Positions 17,092-26,307 of a stretch of 64,000 bases of DNA are shown here, piece by piece. Below the pieces are notes generated by a model. That model was not told where the DNA came from and did no database searches. It was given only the letters and a program-made list of their open reading frames with translations. The stretch covers positions 1-64,000 of the forward strand of contig NZ_JTGN01000016.1 of assembly GCF_000797495.1 (NCBI RefSeq), in the 5' to 3' direction. Each line of letters starts with the position of its first letter. The stretch's first letter is position 1. This DNA comes from Robinsoniella peoriensis (lineage in GTDB: Bacteria; Bacillota; Clostridia; Lachnospirales; Lachnospiraceae). A program made the translations under genes and the position numbers.

Positions 17092-18498
17092 TTACCAGTC
17101 TAAACCCATTTGAATCGCCTGTTTCTTACAATCTTCGTCATAAGCGGCTGCTGCTTCTTCACCGGTTAGTTCTCCTGTGGTACACTCTACGCAGATTGTC
17201 GGACATTCCAGACCTTTTACTTTCACCAGATTATCAAGAACAGGGCTTGTCTTTCCGGCATTGAGATAAGCCATCATGTCATCCTTAACTGCTGGATATG
17301 TATTATCCGGCATTACATAGTCCTTTACTACCACAGGTCCATTGGGCAGTTCTTTACCGCAATAGGCATCCAGTCCGTCTTTGGATACATAGAGTTCCAT
17401 AAATGCTTTTACCGCTTCGGGATGTTCGGTATTCTTATTTGCATAGACTCCATTAGGCATCCAGAGTGTAAGTCCCACATCGTTAGGATCATCTCCGGGA
17501 ATACCAAAGACACCAATATCATCAATAGCGTCAGGATACAGATTTGCTATATTTCCTAATACCTGTGTAAGTGCCGGCCAATGTGCACCCTGTCCGGTTG
17601 CGATCATGTCGCATCCGTCATTATAGGTTGCTGCAAGATAATCTTCGTTATAATAGCCGATCAGATCCGCATATTTATCAAAGCTTTCTACCATTGCAGG
17701 GGTGGTTGCAAATTTCATCTCTCCCGCGTCGAACTTTTCCGGGAAATCAGGAACTTTCTTCAGTGCATTGTAGTTATCTCCAAAGAAGATAAGCTGTGCG
17801 GTCCAGGAATCAGCACAGGTTCCAATCATAGCCACCTTTCCTGACTGTTTGATCTTCTCACAGTTTTTAAGAAATTCATCCCAGGTCTTTGGAATCTCCA
17901 GGTTCAGTTCCTCATAGATAGGCTTGTAGTATACGATAGCGCCTGCCTGAGAAGCAAACAGGGGAATTCCATAGGGTTTCCCATTTACGGAAGTAGATTT
18001 TACAAAGTTTTCATCCAGTGTATCGATAAAAGGTTCTCCCGTCAGATCCATAAAATATTCTTCCGGATTTAGTGCGTAGAATAGCGAGCCGGAATTATAG
18101 GACTGCAGGTCTGGCATATCGCCGGATGCCAGTCTGGTTCGGATTAGATTGTCCCCTTCTGCACCGCCGGGAATCAGTTCCAGTTCCACATTCAACCCCA
18201 GTTTTTCCTTTGCCAGGGCAATAACAGCTTCTACACCTTCCGAAGAGGAGTCTGTATCTTTTGCAAAGGTTATGGTCACTCCTTCATAAGGTAACGCACC
18301 TGCGACTGGAGTTTCTCCATTGGTGGAATCCGCCTTTGCAGTTTCTTCGCTGGGAGAATCCGTCTTTGCTGATTCTTTATTGGTTGTTTTCTCACTGTTA
18401 CCTGTAGTTTTGGCACTCTCATTTTCACCGCATCCTGAACACATGGAGACCAGCATCGAAATACCCAGTACTGCCGCTAAAAATTTTTTTCCTCTCAT
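17092..18498 (-). CDS. Sugar ABC transporter substrate-binding lipoprotein
   Basis: The product is 468 residues. The N-terminal signal (MRGKKFLAAVLGISMLVSMC) has two possible lipid-attachment cysteines (20 and 23). An acidic Thr/Ser/Lys-rich linker of about 45 residues precedes the mature family-1 solute-binding domain. GGAGGATAAG lies before the ATG. It is the first gene of the operon with two permeases, a UroD-like enzyme and a YesM/YesN pair. The ligand is unknown. Upstream on the same strand lies a possible leader peptide with three Cys codons followed by a terminator (18604-18717). Confidence 0.92.
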   Translation of the reverse strand: MRGKKFLAAVLGISMLVSMCSGCGENESAKTTGNSEKTTNKESAKTDSPSEETAKADSTNGETPVAGALPYEGVTITFAKDTDSSSEGVEAVIALAKEKLGLNVELELIPGGAEGDNLIRTRLASGDMPDLQSYNSGSLFYALNPEEYFMDLTGEPFIDTLDENFVKSTSVNGKPYGIPLFASQAGAIVYYKPIYEELNLEIPKTWDEFLKNCEKIKQSGKVAMIGTCADSWTAQLIFFGDNYNALKKVPDFPEKFDAGEMKFATTPAMVESFDKYADLIGYYNEDYLAATYNDGCDMIATGQGAHWPALTQVLGNIANLYPDAIDDIGVFGIPGDDPNDVGLTLWMPNGVYANKNTEHPEAVKAFMELYVSKDGLDAYCGKELPNGPVVVKDYVMPDNTYPAVKDDMMAYLNAGKTSPVLDNLVKVKGLECPTICVECTTGELTGEEAAAAYDEDCKKQAIQMGLDW

Positions 18499-18603
18499 TT
18501 CTTATCCTCCTTTTGGTTTTTATGGATTTATTTTATCATGCAGCTGCTGTACTTATACATTAAAAATCCAATCCTATACCATATAATATTGAATGATAAT
18601 ATA

Positions 18604-18717
18604 TTATTTATTAACAAAATTTTCCATTAAAAAAGCCGGAGGTTGATTTCTCCGGCCACAGCAGCATTTCTGATTTATATTTATTAGGAGCAAAGTGTTT
18701 TTAGAAGTACCTTGCAT
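18604..18717 (-). CDS. Possible 37-residue leader peptide with Cys-Cys-Cys
   Basis: A strong AGGAGG at 18727-18722 lies 4 bases before ATG at 18717. The frame reads MQGTSKNTLLLININQK and then three cysteines (codons TGC TGC TGT, 18666-18658) followed by GRRN, and runs to a stop at 18604. A terminator-like hairpin begins 2 bases after the last Cys codon and lies inside the frame. This arrangement resembles an amino-acid attenuation leader, in which ribosome position decides whether the terminator forms. A short peptide gene of another kind is the alternative. No homologue is recalled, and its promoter is not clear. Confidence 0.45.
   Translation of the reverse strand: MQGTSKNTLLLININQKCCCGRRNQPPAFLMENFVNK
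18629..18656 (-). terminator. Terminator/attenuator upstream of the binding-protein operon
   Basis: Read on the minus strand, GCCGGAG (18656-18650), an 8-base loop, CTCCGGC (18641-18635) and six T (18634-18629) form an intrinsic terminator about 130 bases before the binding-protein ATG. It faces the sugar operon, so it would end a short leader transcript. Confidence 0.75.
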
Positions 18718-18892
18718 GTTGCCTCCTAAAAAAATTGTAGTGGCATATGCCAGGTTTTATACAAAAATTATTTGCAATACCACTTTTATTGTTTAGATAC
18801 CTATAATTTAAGTGTAACATATAGGGAGAAGATCGTCTATTAGCAATCAGATGGAGGTCACCTAATATAAAAAAGTATAATGAAATGCAAAA

Positions 18893-18918
18893 GGATACTT
18901 GAAAAAATCAAGTACCCT
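18893..18918. other. Small hairpin in the spacer between the two operons
   Basis: TACTTG (18896-18901) pairs with CAAGTA (18909-18914) around an A-rich loop. It is a weak stem with no clear role. The remaining bases of 18730-19028 hold no recognised gene. Confidence 0.35.
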
Positions 18919-19028
18919 GTGACAGATATCCGCTTGCTTCTGATTATTGATAATCTTAAGGCTAATTAAATTTTTATCATAGAAATGTAAAAAATCTACA
19001 TTCAATCTGAGAAAAACAAAATTTTTAG

Positions 19029-19057
19029 TTGACAAATAAAAAAGAAAAGCATATACT
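19029..19057 (+). promoter_or_regulatory. Promoter of the trp operon
   Basis: A perfect TTGACA (19029-19034), a 17-base spacer and TATACT (19052-19057) lie just before the T-box leader, giving a transcript start near 19064. Confidence 0.9.
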
Positions 19058-19084
19058 GTATTAAATTAAAGTATTGAACCAAAA

Positions 19085-19395
19085 CCGATGAACAAGAGTA
19101 GTAAATAAGATTCGTTATTCCCAGAGAGCTGCCGGTGGTGTGAAGGCGGTAATAAAGATTTTATTGAATGGACTTGCGAGGGCAGCTCAAAATCACAGCA
19201 GTTAACGGAAACCCTGTAAATAATGCAGAGTGGAAGAGGTGAGAGTAGACGCTGACGGGAGCCTTATCCGTTATCAACGAGGTATGTATGATCGTACATA
19301 AAAAGAGTGGCTGAGTGATCAGCAACTTGGGTGGTACCGCAGAAGCTACAGGCTTTTGTCCCTTGGATATAGGGGGCAGAGGTCTTTTTTTATAG
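19085..19395 (+). promoter_or_regulatory. Tryptophan T-box leader (TGG specifier)
   Basis: The leader has the AGAG-containing stem I start near 19121, a specifier loop GAATGGACT with Trp codon TGG at 19169-19171, the T-box sequence GGGTGGTACCGC near 19329-19340 (pairs with the uncharged tRNA acceptor end), and a terminator stem from about 19350 to 19386 ending in a run of T. Uncharged tRNA-Trp binding would stabilise the antiterminator and switch on the trp genes. All the family's landmarks are present in the right order. Confidence 0.93.
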
Positions 19396-19405
19396 CTAAA
19401 ATGCA

Positions 19406-19448
19406 GTGGCAGTATTGCAGGCAGGTCTGCAATATGTAACGGGAATGA
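19406..19448 (+). repeat. Dispersed GCAGTATTGCAGG repeat, copy A1
   Basis: GTGGCAGTATTGCAGGCAGG, then TCTGCAATATGTAACGGGAA, closely matches copies at 46586-46630 and 59483-59530. It lies between the T-box terminator and trpE, in the same orientation as the gene. The half-sites TTGCAGG and TCTGCAA form a small imperfect palindrome. Confidence 0.75.
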
Positions 19449-19471
19449 AGACAAAAAAGGAGGAAGTGACC

Positions 19472-20932
19472 ATGATGCAGCCAAGCTGTGACAAAATTTT
19501 AGAATTAGCAGGGGATTATGATGTGATCCCGGTTTGTAAGGAAATATATGCGGATGTTATAACACCGATCACCTTACTTCGGAAACTTGCAAATATCAGC
19601 AAATGTTACTATCTGTTAGAAAGTATAGAAGGCGGCGAGAAATGGGGACGATATTCCTTTTTGGGATTTAATCCTGTGATGCGGGTTTTCTGTAAAAATG
19701 ATGAGGTTACCATCACGCGGGATGGGGTTATGGAAAAAATTAGTACGAAAAAGCCCCTTGAGGTAATACGCTCCATAATGAAAGATTACAAGGCTCCGAA
19801 TCTGGAAGGGCTGCCGCCATTTGCGGGTGGGTTTGTTGGATACTTTGCATATTCTATGATTGGATATGCGGAACCCACATTAAATATCAATAAAGGTAAT
19901 TTTAATGATTATGACCTGATGTTGTTTGATAAGGTAATTGCTTATGACCATTTAAAACAAAAGATCTGCATTGTAGTAAATATGAAAACAGACAAGGTGA
20001 TGGAGAATTATGGCAAAGCTATGGCTGAGATAGAGAGTATCACCAATATTATACGAAATGCACCGATTCTGGAGGATCAGAAGATTCAGCAGAAAGTTGA
20101 ATTTACCTGTAATGTAAGCAAGGAAGCCTATTGTGAGATTATTGAAAAGACGAAAGAGTATATCGTAGACGGGGATATATTCCAGGCAGTTATTGCCAGA
20201 CAGTTTACAAGTCCTTATGAAGGGAATCTGATCAATCCGTACCGGGTGCTCCGGACTACCAACCCTTCTCCCTATATGGTGTATATGAATATCAATGAGG
20301 AAGAAATAATTAGTACATCACCGGAGACCCTGGTGCGTCTGCAAAATGGCAGGCTGACTACTTTCCCGGTTGCCGGTTCAAGGCCCAGGGGGATAAATCA
20401 GGAAGAGGATGAAAAACTGGAACAGGAACTTCTGGCAGATGAAAAAGAACTTTCCGAGCACAACATGCTGGTAGATCTTGGCAGAAATGATCTGGGAAGG
20501 ATATCGAAGTTTGATACAGTGGAAGTAACAGAGTATCAGATGATTCATAAATATTCCAAGATTATGCATATCTGTTCTCAGGTAGAAGGAAATATTAGGG
20601 AAGAATATGACGGATTAAATGCCATTGAAGCAGTCCTTCCGGCCGGCACCCTGTCAGGTGCACCGAAGATCCGTGCCTGCCAGATTATCAATGAGCTGGA
20701 GAGTGAACAAAGAGGTATTTACGGAGGGGCGCTGGGATATCTGGACTTTACCGGTAACCTGGATACCTGTATCGCCATTCGTATGGCGGTAAAGAAAGAC
20801 GGCAAAGTATATGTGGAAGCAGGAGGCGGAATTGTGGCTGACAGCGTTCCTGAGAAAGAATATGAGGAATCGGCTAATAAAGCAGCAGCAGTTATGAACG
20901 CCATTATGAATGCAAAGGAGGTCCTGGAATAA
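19472..20932 (+). CDS. trpE: Anthranilate synthase component I
   Basis: The product is 486 residues. It makes anthranilate from chorismate with ammonia from TrpG, the first committed step of tryptophan synthesis. The Trp feedback-binding motif LLES is near residue 47. The chorismate-binding domain has SPETLVRL, VAGSRPRG, LPAGTLSGAPKIRA and AGGGIVADS. The start is one of two ATG codons at 19472/19475, 8 bases after AGGAGG; the frame upstream to 19406 comes from the dispersed repeat. It overlaps trpG by one base (TAATG). Expression should respond to uncharged tRNA-Trp through the T-box. Confidence 0.97.
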   Translation: MMQPSCDKILELAGDYDVIPVCKEIYADVITPITLLRKLANISKCYYLLESIEGGEKWGRYSFLGFNPVMRVFCKNDEVTITRDGVMEKISTKKPLEVIRSIMKDYKAPNLEGLPPFAGGFVGYFAYSMIGYAEPTLNINKGNFNDYDLMLFDKVIAYDHLKQKICIVVNMKTDKVMENYGKAMAEIESITNIIRNAPILEDQKIQQKVEFTCNVSKEAYCEIIEKTKEYIVDGDIFQAVIARQFTSPYEGNLINPYRVLRTTNPSPYMVYMNINEEEIISTSPETLVRLQNGRLTTFPVAGSRPRGINQEEDEKLEQELLADEKELSEHNMLVDLGRNDLGRISKFDTVEVTEYQMIHKYSKIMHICSQVEGNIREEYDGLNAIEAVLPAGTLSGAPKIRACQIINELESEQRGIYGGALGYLDFTGNLDTCIAIRMAVKKDGKVYVEAGGGIVADSVPEKEYEESANKAAAVMNAIMNAKEVLE

Positions 20933-21501
20933 TGATATTATTGATTGATAATTATGATAGCTTTTCTTATAACTTAGTACAGATGGCGGGCAGCATCTGC
21001 CCGGATATTAAAGTGATCCGAAATGATGAAATGAGTATTGATGAAATCCGCAATTTAAATCCTTCGCATATTATCTTATCGCCGGGACCGGGATATCCCA
21101 AGGATGCAGGCGTATGCGAGGAAGTTGTGGAAAAATTGCAGGGTAAAATGCCCATTCTGGGTGTATGCCTTGGACATCAGGGGATCTGTGAAGTGTACGG
21201 AGCAAAGATCGGTCATGCAAAAGAGTTGATGCATGGGAAAAAAAGTACGATTAAGATTGATTCAGAGTGCCCGTTGTTTGAAGGACTTCCTGAAAAAATA
21301 GATGTGGCAAGGTATCATTCTCTGGTAGCAAAAGAAGAAACCATACCGGATTCTCTATTCGTTACAGCGGTGGATGAAATGGGCGAAATTATGGCGGTAC
21401 AGCATAGAGAAAATTCCGTTTTTGGTGTACAGTTTCACCCGGAATCCATATTAACCCCCCAGGGGAAGGTGATATTGGAAAATTTTCTGAAGTTATCATA
21501 A
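20932..21501 (+). CDS. trpG: Anthranilate synthase component II, glutamine amidotransferase
   Basis: The product is 189 residues, a class I glutaminase that feeds ammonia to TrpE. The oxyanion segment SPGPGYP, the nucleophile Cys 79 in GVCLGHQGI and the His-Glu pair in FHPES are all present. In this family the same protein sometimes also serves aminodeoxychorismate synthase (PabA), which is possible here because no separate pabA is in view. Start and stop overlap with trpE (TAATG) implies coupled translation. It is a stand-alone TrpG, not fused to TrpD as in some enterobacteria. Confidence 0.96.
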   Translation: MILLIDNYDSFSYNLVQMAGSICPDIKVIRNDEMSIDEIRNLNPSHIILSPGPGYPKDAGVCEEVVEKLQGKMPILGVCLGHQGICEVYGAKIGHAKELMHGKKSTIKIDSECPLFEGLPEKIDVARYHSLVAKEETIPDSLFVTAVDEMGEIMAVQHRENSVFGVQFHPESILTPQGKVILENFLKLS

Positions 21502-21711
21502 CAGACAATCATGCAATGGGATAGAGCCTTACATTGTTAAAATAATTTTCAGATATGATACCCAGGGGTAAAAAAATATGCATATGGGGCATTCATAGAT
21601 CAGAGCGTGTTTGAAAATTCATTCCCGCCATCTGCACGCCCCACTTTGCAGCATATTTGCCCAGAATTCAGCAAAATTTCGATAATAAATAGAAAGCAGG
21701 AGGTAATTAGC
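21502..21711 (+). other. Non-coding spacer between trpG and trpD
   Basis: This 210-base gap is unusual in an otherwise tight operon. An open frame from 21607 is continuous with trpD, but the strong ribosome site is at 21712. The C-rich block around 21625-21665 differs in composition from its surroundings and could be another dispersed repeat. No terminator is seen. Confidence 0.4.
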
Positions 21712-22725
21712 ATGATTAAAGAAGCAATTAATAAAGTGATGAATGGTAACAACCTGACATATGACGAATCTAAGGCAGTTATGGAAGAAATGATGGATGG
21801 AACCGCAACCCAGGCACAGATGGGGGGATTTCTGACTGCATTGCGTATGCAGGGGGAGACAATAGAGGAAATCACTGCATTTGCTACGGTTATGCGTGAA
21901 AAGGGCATAAAATTAAAACCAGAAAGAGAAGTAATCGATATTGTTGGAACCGGTGGAGATGAAGTCGGAACATTTAATATTTCTACAACAGCTTCTTTTG
22001 TAGTTGCGGCAGGCGGGGTTCCGGTTGCAAAACACGGAAACCGCAGTGTCTCCAGTAAATGCGGTGCAGCGGATGTATTAGAAAATCTGGGAGCAAATGT
22101 TTCGCTGAGCGTAGAGCAGAATGAAGAGATACTGAAAAAAACAGGAATGTGTTTCATGTTTGCCCAGGTATACCATTCATCCATGAAGTATGCAGCGCCG
22201 GTACGTAAGGAATTAGGAGCCAGAACGGTATTTAATATATTGGGTCCGCTTTCAAACCCGGCAGCGGCGACAATGCAGCTTCTTGGCGTTTATGACAGAA
22301 AACTGGCGGAACCGCTGGCGCAGGTGCTTTCCAATCTGGGAGTTACAAGGGGCGTAGTGGTATGCGGAAATGATGGCTTGGATGAGATTACACTTACCGG
22401 AGAAACTGTGGTTTATGAGATCCGTTTTGGAGAAATTACTTCTTATTCAATTGCTCCGGAACAGTTTGGACTGAACCGGTGTGAGCTTTCCGATCTGGTA
22501 GGCGGAGATCCCAAAGAAAATGCTAAGATTACAGAAGATATCTTATCCGGTAAAGAACGCGGGGCAAAAAGGGATGTCATTTTAATGAATGCCGGAATGA
22601 GTCTTTATCTTGGAATTGATGATATTACCCTGGCGGATGGAATTAAAATGGCGGCAGACCTCATTGACAGTGGTAAGGCATATGCGAAAATGGCAGAATT
22701 TATTAAGACTACAAAGGAAATGTGA
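21712..22725 (+). CDS. trpD: Anthranilate phosphoribosyltransferase
   Basis: The product is 337 residues and joins anthranilate to PRPP. GTGGDEVGTFNIST (79-92) is the PRPP-binding loop, and KHGNRSVSSKCGAADVLE is the second hallmark that lines the anthranilate channel. Length is normal for a stand-alone TrpD. The start is ATG 21712 with GGAGG 9 bases upstream (AGCAGGAGG). trpC starts 9 bases after the stop. Confidence 0.97.
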   Translation: MIKEAINKVMNGNNLTYDESKAVMEEMMDGTATQAQMGGFLTALRMQGETIEEITAFATVMREKGIKLKPEREVIDIVGTGGDEVGTFNISTTASFVVAAGGVPVAKHGNRSVSSKCGAADVLENLGANVSLSVEQNEEILKKTGMCFMFAQVYHSSMKYAAPVRKELGARTVFNILGPLSNPAAATMQLLGVYDRKLAEPLAQVLSNLGVTRGVVVCGNDGLDEITLTGETVVYEIRFGEITSYSIAPEQFGLNRCELSDLVGGDPKENAKITEDILSGKERGAKRDVILMNAGMSLYLGIDDITLADGIKMAADLIDSGKAYAKMAEFIKTTKEM

Positions 22726-22734
22726 GGTGCCAGA

Positions 22735-23514
22735 ATGATATTAGATGAGATTGCTGCAGATACAAGGCTGCGGGTGGCAGGGGCGAAAGAAAGAGTTTCC
22801 ATGGAAGAAATGATGGACAGAGCGCTTAGCATGAACGCGAAGACCGGTTTCCCGGTTGAGCAGGAGTTGAAAAGGGAAGGAATCCACTTTATATGTGAAG
22901 TGAAGAAAGCTTCTCCTTCAAAGGGATTAATTGCAAAAGAATTTCCATATCTGTCCATTGCGAAAGAATATGAGGAGGCGGGGGCATCTGTGATTTCCTG
23001 CCTGACTGAACCAACATATTTTCAGGGCAGTGATCAATATTTAGAAGAAATAGCAAAAGAAGTTTCCATACCGGTACTGCGTAAGGATTTTACCATAGAT
23101 CCCTATCAGATTTATGAAGCAAAAGTGCTTGGAGCAGGCATGGTACTTTTAATATGTGCACTGCTGGATACGGAGACACTAAAAGAATATATCGGAATCT
23201 GCGATAAACTGGGCCTATCCGCCTTGGTGGAAACCCATGATGAAAGCGAGATGCAGAGTGCATTAAGAGCAGGTGCCAGGATCATCGGGGTGAATAACCG
23301 TAATCTGAAAGATTTCACTGTGGATATCCATAACAGCACCAGACTCCGTGCTTTGGCACCGGCGGATGTGATCTTTATTGCAGAGAGTGGAATAAAGACG
23401 GCGGAGGATATCCGGGTTTTGCGTGAAGCAAAGGTAAATGGGGTTTTGATTGGAGAGACGTTAATGCGAAGCAGCAATAAAAAACAGATGCTGGATTCCT
23501 TAAAGCGTGGATGA
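22735..23514 (+). CDS. trpC: Indole-3-glycerol phosphate synthase
   Basis: The product is 259 residues with a beta/alpha-barrel, converting CdRP to indole-3-glycerol phosphate. CEVKKASPSKG contains the catalytic Lys near the N-terminus. VLRKDFTIDPYQIYEA, LVETHDESEM, GVNNRNLKDF and IAESGIKT follow in the expected order. It is a separate gene, not fused to TrpF. The 153-base gap to trpF contains no recognised feature. Confidence 0.97.
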   Translation: MILDEIAADTRLRVAGAKERVSMEEMMDRALSMNAKTGFPVEQELKREGIHFICEVKKASPSKGLIAKEFPYLSIAKEYEEAGASVISCLTEPTYFQGSDQYLEEIAKEVSIPVLRKDFTIDPYQIYEAKVLGAGMVLLICALLDTETLKEYIGICDKLGLSALVETHDESEMQSALRAGARIIGVNNRNLKDFTVDIHNSTRLRALAPADVIFIAESGIKTAEDIRVLREAKVNGVLIGETLMRSSNKKQMLDSLKRG

Positions 23515-23667
23515 AAATTCAATCCTGCTAAGTGTAATGCACAGCTGTCAGAAAGCAATTTTAACACGTTCTAAGGCGGGTTCCGGATACTCTCTGAGAA
23601 ATGGAAAATAAGTTGGTTGAAATGGTAGTGCAAAGGTGGGAAAATGGTCGGATAAAGGCGGTGAAGT

Positions 23668-24291
23668 ATGACTAAAATTAAGATTTGCGGATTGAAGAGG
23701 CAGGAAGATATCTGTATGGTAAATGACCTGGTTCCGGATTATATCGGTTTCGTATTTGCAAAGAGCAGCAGGCAGGTAACGGCGGTGCAGGCTGGGGAGC
23801 TGAAAAAATTGCTTCTTCCGTCGATCAAAGCAGTCGGCGTGTTTGTAAATGAGGAGCAGCAGAAAATCGTACAGCTATGTGAAATGGGAATTATTGATCT
23901 GGTACAGCTGCATGGGGATGAAACCCAGGTGTATATTCAAGAATTGAAAAATCGTATTTCCTGTCCTGTGATTAAGGCAGTTCGGGTGCAGAGTGGTGAG
24001 CAGATCAGGAATGCAGAAGAGCTGCCCTGTGATTATCTGCTTCTGGATACTTATACGAAGGGACAGTACGGAGGAAGCGGGCAGGTATTTGACCGTTCCC
24101 TGATTCCACAGCTTAAGAAACCATTTTTCCTGGCGGGCGGACTGACAGCAGATAATGCAGCGGCTTCTATCTCGGAATGCAAAAAGTGTGCACCATATGC
24201 CGTAGATGTCAGCAGTGCAGTTGAAACGGCTGGGATAAAGGACAGACAGAAGATCGCAGAATTTATCTTACGTGTCAGAGGTCTGAAATAA
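23668..24291 (+). CDS. trpF: Phosphoribosylanthranilate isomerase
   Basis: The product is 207 residues with a small beta/alpha-barrel that isomerises PRA to Cd[13 protein letters not shown] holds the catalytic Cys near residue 7. Later family markers are [31 protein letters not shown] (catalytic Asp) and LAGGLTADN. Its ribosome site (GGCGGTGAAG) is weaker than its neighbours', which may lower its yield. Gene order trpC-trpF-trpB-trpA is usual for Firmicutes. Confidence 0.96.
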   Translation: MTKIKICGLKRQEDICMVNDLVPDYIGFVFAKSSRQVTAVQAGELKKLLLPSIKAVGVFVNEEQQKIVQLCEMGIIDLVQLHGDETQVYIQELKNRISCPVIKAVRVQSGEQIRNAEELPCDYLLLDTYTKGQYGGSGQVFDRSLIPQLKKPFFLAGGLTADNAAASISECKKCAPYAVDVSSAVETAGIKDRQKIAEFILRVRGLK

Positions 24292-24356
24292 GTATAACCG
24301 GCAAGGCAGCCGCAGGAGTGAAATCAAATAAGAGTAATCAGAAAAGAGGTAGAATT

Positions 24357-25541
24357 ATGAGCAAAGGAAGATTTGGGGAATATGGCGGACAGTATATTCC
24401 GGAAACACTGATGAATGCAGTATATGAATTAGAAGCAGCATATGATAAATACAGCAAGGATCCGGAATTTATTGCAGAATTGGATGATTTATATAAAAAT
24501 TATGCCGGAAGGCCATCACTGTTATATTATGCAGAGAAGATGACAGAGGATCTGGGAGGCGCTAAGATTTACTTAAAAAGAGAGGATCTGAATCATACCG
24601 GTTCCCATAAGATTAATAATGTACTGGGGCAGGTGCTGCTGGCTAAGAAAATGGGAAAGACCCGTGTTATTGCAGAGACAGGAGCGGGGCAGCATGGTGT
24701 GGCAACGGCAACAGCGGCGGCTTTAATGGGCATGGAATGCGAGATTTTCATGGGAAAAGAAGATACAGACCGTCAGGCGCTGAATGTATTCCGTATGGAG
24801 CTGTTAGGCGCCAAGGTTCATTCTGTTACCAGCGGAACTCAGACGCTTAAGGACGCCGTCAATGAAACAATGAGAGAGTGGACGAGCCGCTGCGATGACA
24901 CGCTCTATGTTTTAGGTTCTGTTATGGGACCACATCCATTTCCTACCATCGTGCGTGATTTCCAGAGAATTATCAGCAAGGAAATCAAAGAACAGATACA
25001 ATTAGCAGAAGGAAGACTTCCGGATGCCGTAATTGCCTGTGTAGGCGGCGGAAGCAATGCAATGGGTGCATTTTATGAGTTTATAGAGGATACCCAAGTA
25101 CAGTTGATCGGATGCGAGGCAGCAGGACTGGGCGTAGATACGGAAAAACATGCAGCTACCATTGCCAGGGGAAGCGAAGGCGTATTCCATGGAATGAAAT
25201 CCCTCTTCTGCCAGGATGAGTATGGTCAGATTGCTCCGGTATATTCTATTTCAGCAGGTCTGGATTATCCGGGGATAGGACCGGAACATGCCCATCTTGC
25301 TGAAATTAAGAGAGCACAGTATGTACCTGTTACGGATACCGAAGCAGTGGAGGCATTTGAATATCTTTCCAGAAAAGAGGGAATTATTCCGGCAATTGAA
25401 AGTGCCCATGCAGTAGCATATGCCAGAAAACTGGCACCTGCCATGGATAAAGATAAAATTATTGTAATTAACATTTCAGGACGCGGAGATAAAGACGTTG
25501 CGGCGATCGCAAGATACAGAGGAGTGAATATCTATGAGTAA
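24357..25541 (+). CDS. trpB: Tryptophan synthase beta chain
   Basis: The product is 394 residues, a PLP enzyme that joins indole and serine. The N-terminus [15 protein letters not shown], the PLP Lys 85 in HTGSHKINN and the phosphate-binding [10 protein letters not shown] are all present. The classic length and motifs mark the TrpB1 type that works with TrpA. The start is ATG 24357 after AAGAGGTAG; a 13-codon upstream extension lacks support. It overlaps trpA by 8 bases. Confidence 0.97.
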   Translation: MSKGRFGEYGGQYIPETLMNAVYELEAAYDKYSKDPEFIAELDDLYKNYAGRPSLLYYAEKMTEDLGGAKIYLKREDLNHTGSHKINNVLGQVLLAKKMGKTRVIAETGAGQHGVATATAAALMGMECEIFMGKEDTDRQALNVFRMELLGAKVHSVTSGTQTLKDAVNETMREWTSRCDDTLYVLGSVMGPHPFPTIVRDFQRIISKEIKEQIQLAEGRLPDAVIACVGGGSNAMGAFYEFIEDTQVQLIGCEAAGLGVDTEKHAATIARGSEGVFHGMKSLFCQDEYGQIAPVYSISAGLDYPGIGPEHAHLAEIKRAQYVPVTDTEAVEAFEYLSRKEGIIPAIESAHAVAYARKLAPAMDKDKIIVINISGRGDKDVAAIARYRGVNIYE

Positions 25542-26307
25542 TATTAGAAAAGCATTTGAAAATGGAAAAGCATTTATTCCTTTCGTTACGGGAGGAGATC
25601 CCACATTAGATGTAACAGAACAGTTATTGTATGCCATGCAGGATGCAGGGGCAGATTTGATAGAAATCGGAATCCCTTTTTCAGACCCCATTGCAGAAGG
25701 GATTGTAATCCAGGAAGCAAATGAGCGGGCACTGGAGGCTGGCTGTACCACCGACAAATTATTTGATATGATTTTTCGTGCCAGACAGAAGGTCACCGTT
25801 CCTATGGTATTCCTTACTTATGTAAATCCTATTTATACTTATGGGAAAGAGAAATTTATGAAACGCTGCGTGGAATGCGGTATGGATGGGATCATTGTGC
25901 CGGATCTGCCTTATGAAGAGAAAGAGGAGCTTTCCGGTGTATGCGAACAGTATGATGTAGACCTTATTTCCCTCATAGCCCCCACTTCTCATGAGCGGAT
26001 TCGGATGATTGCAAAAGAGGCAAAAGGCTTTGTGTATTGTGTATCTTCTCTTGGGGTTACCGGAGTCAGAAGCGAGATTAAGACGAATATTGCCGAGATG
26101 ACAAAAATGGTAAAAGAAGAGACAGATGTCCCTTGTGCAGTGGGATTTGGTATCTCTACGTCGGAACAGGCAGCTGCAATGGCGAGAGTGTCAGACGGTG
26201 CAATTGTGGGTTCCGCAATTGTGAAACTGGTTGCAAAGCATGGAGAAAACGCGGTATCGGCTGTTGCACAATATGTCCGGGAAATGAAAGCGGCAGTTAT
26301 GCGGTGA
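25534..26307 (+). CDS. trpA: Tryptophan synthase alpha chain
   Basis: The product is 257 residues that cleave indole-3-glycerol phosphate and channel indole to TrpB. The catalytic Glu is in [11 protein letters not shown] (Glu 44). The position of the second catalytic acid (Asp in the ADGP motif of the E. coli enzyme) reads AEGI, a Glu, as I recall in other Clostridia. Phosphate-binding loops include CVSSLGVTG and VGFGIST. It overlaps trpB by 8 bases. Its last 11 bases also encode the end of the convergent transporter gene, so no room is left for a terminator between them. Confidence 0.96.
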   Translation: MSNIRKAFENGKAFIPFVTGGDPTLDVTEQLLYAMQDAGADLIEIGIPFSDPIAEGIVIQEANERALEAGCTTDKLFDMIFRARQKVTVPMVFLTYVNPIYTYGKEKFMKRCVECGMDGIIVPDLPYEEKEELSGVCEQYDVDLISLIAPTSHERIRMIAKEAKGFVYCVSSLGVTGVRSEIKTNIAEMTKMVKEETDVPCAVGFGISTSEQAAAMARVSDGAIVGSAIVKLVAKHGENAVSAVAQYVREMKAAVMR

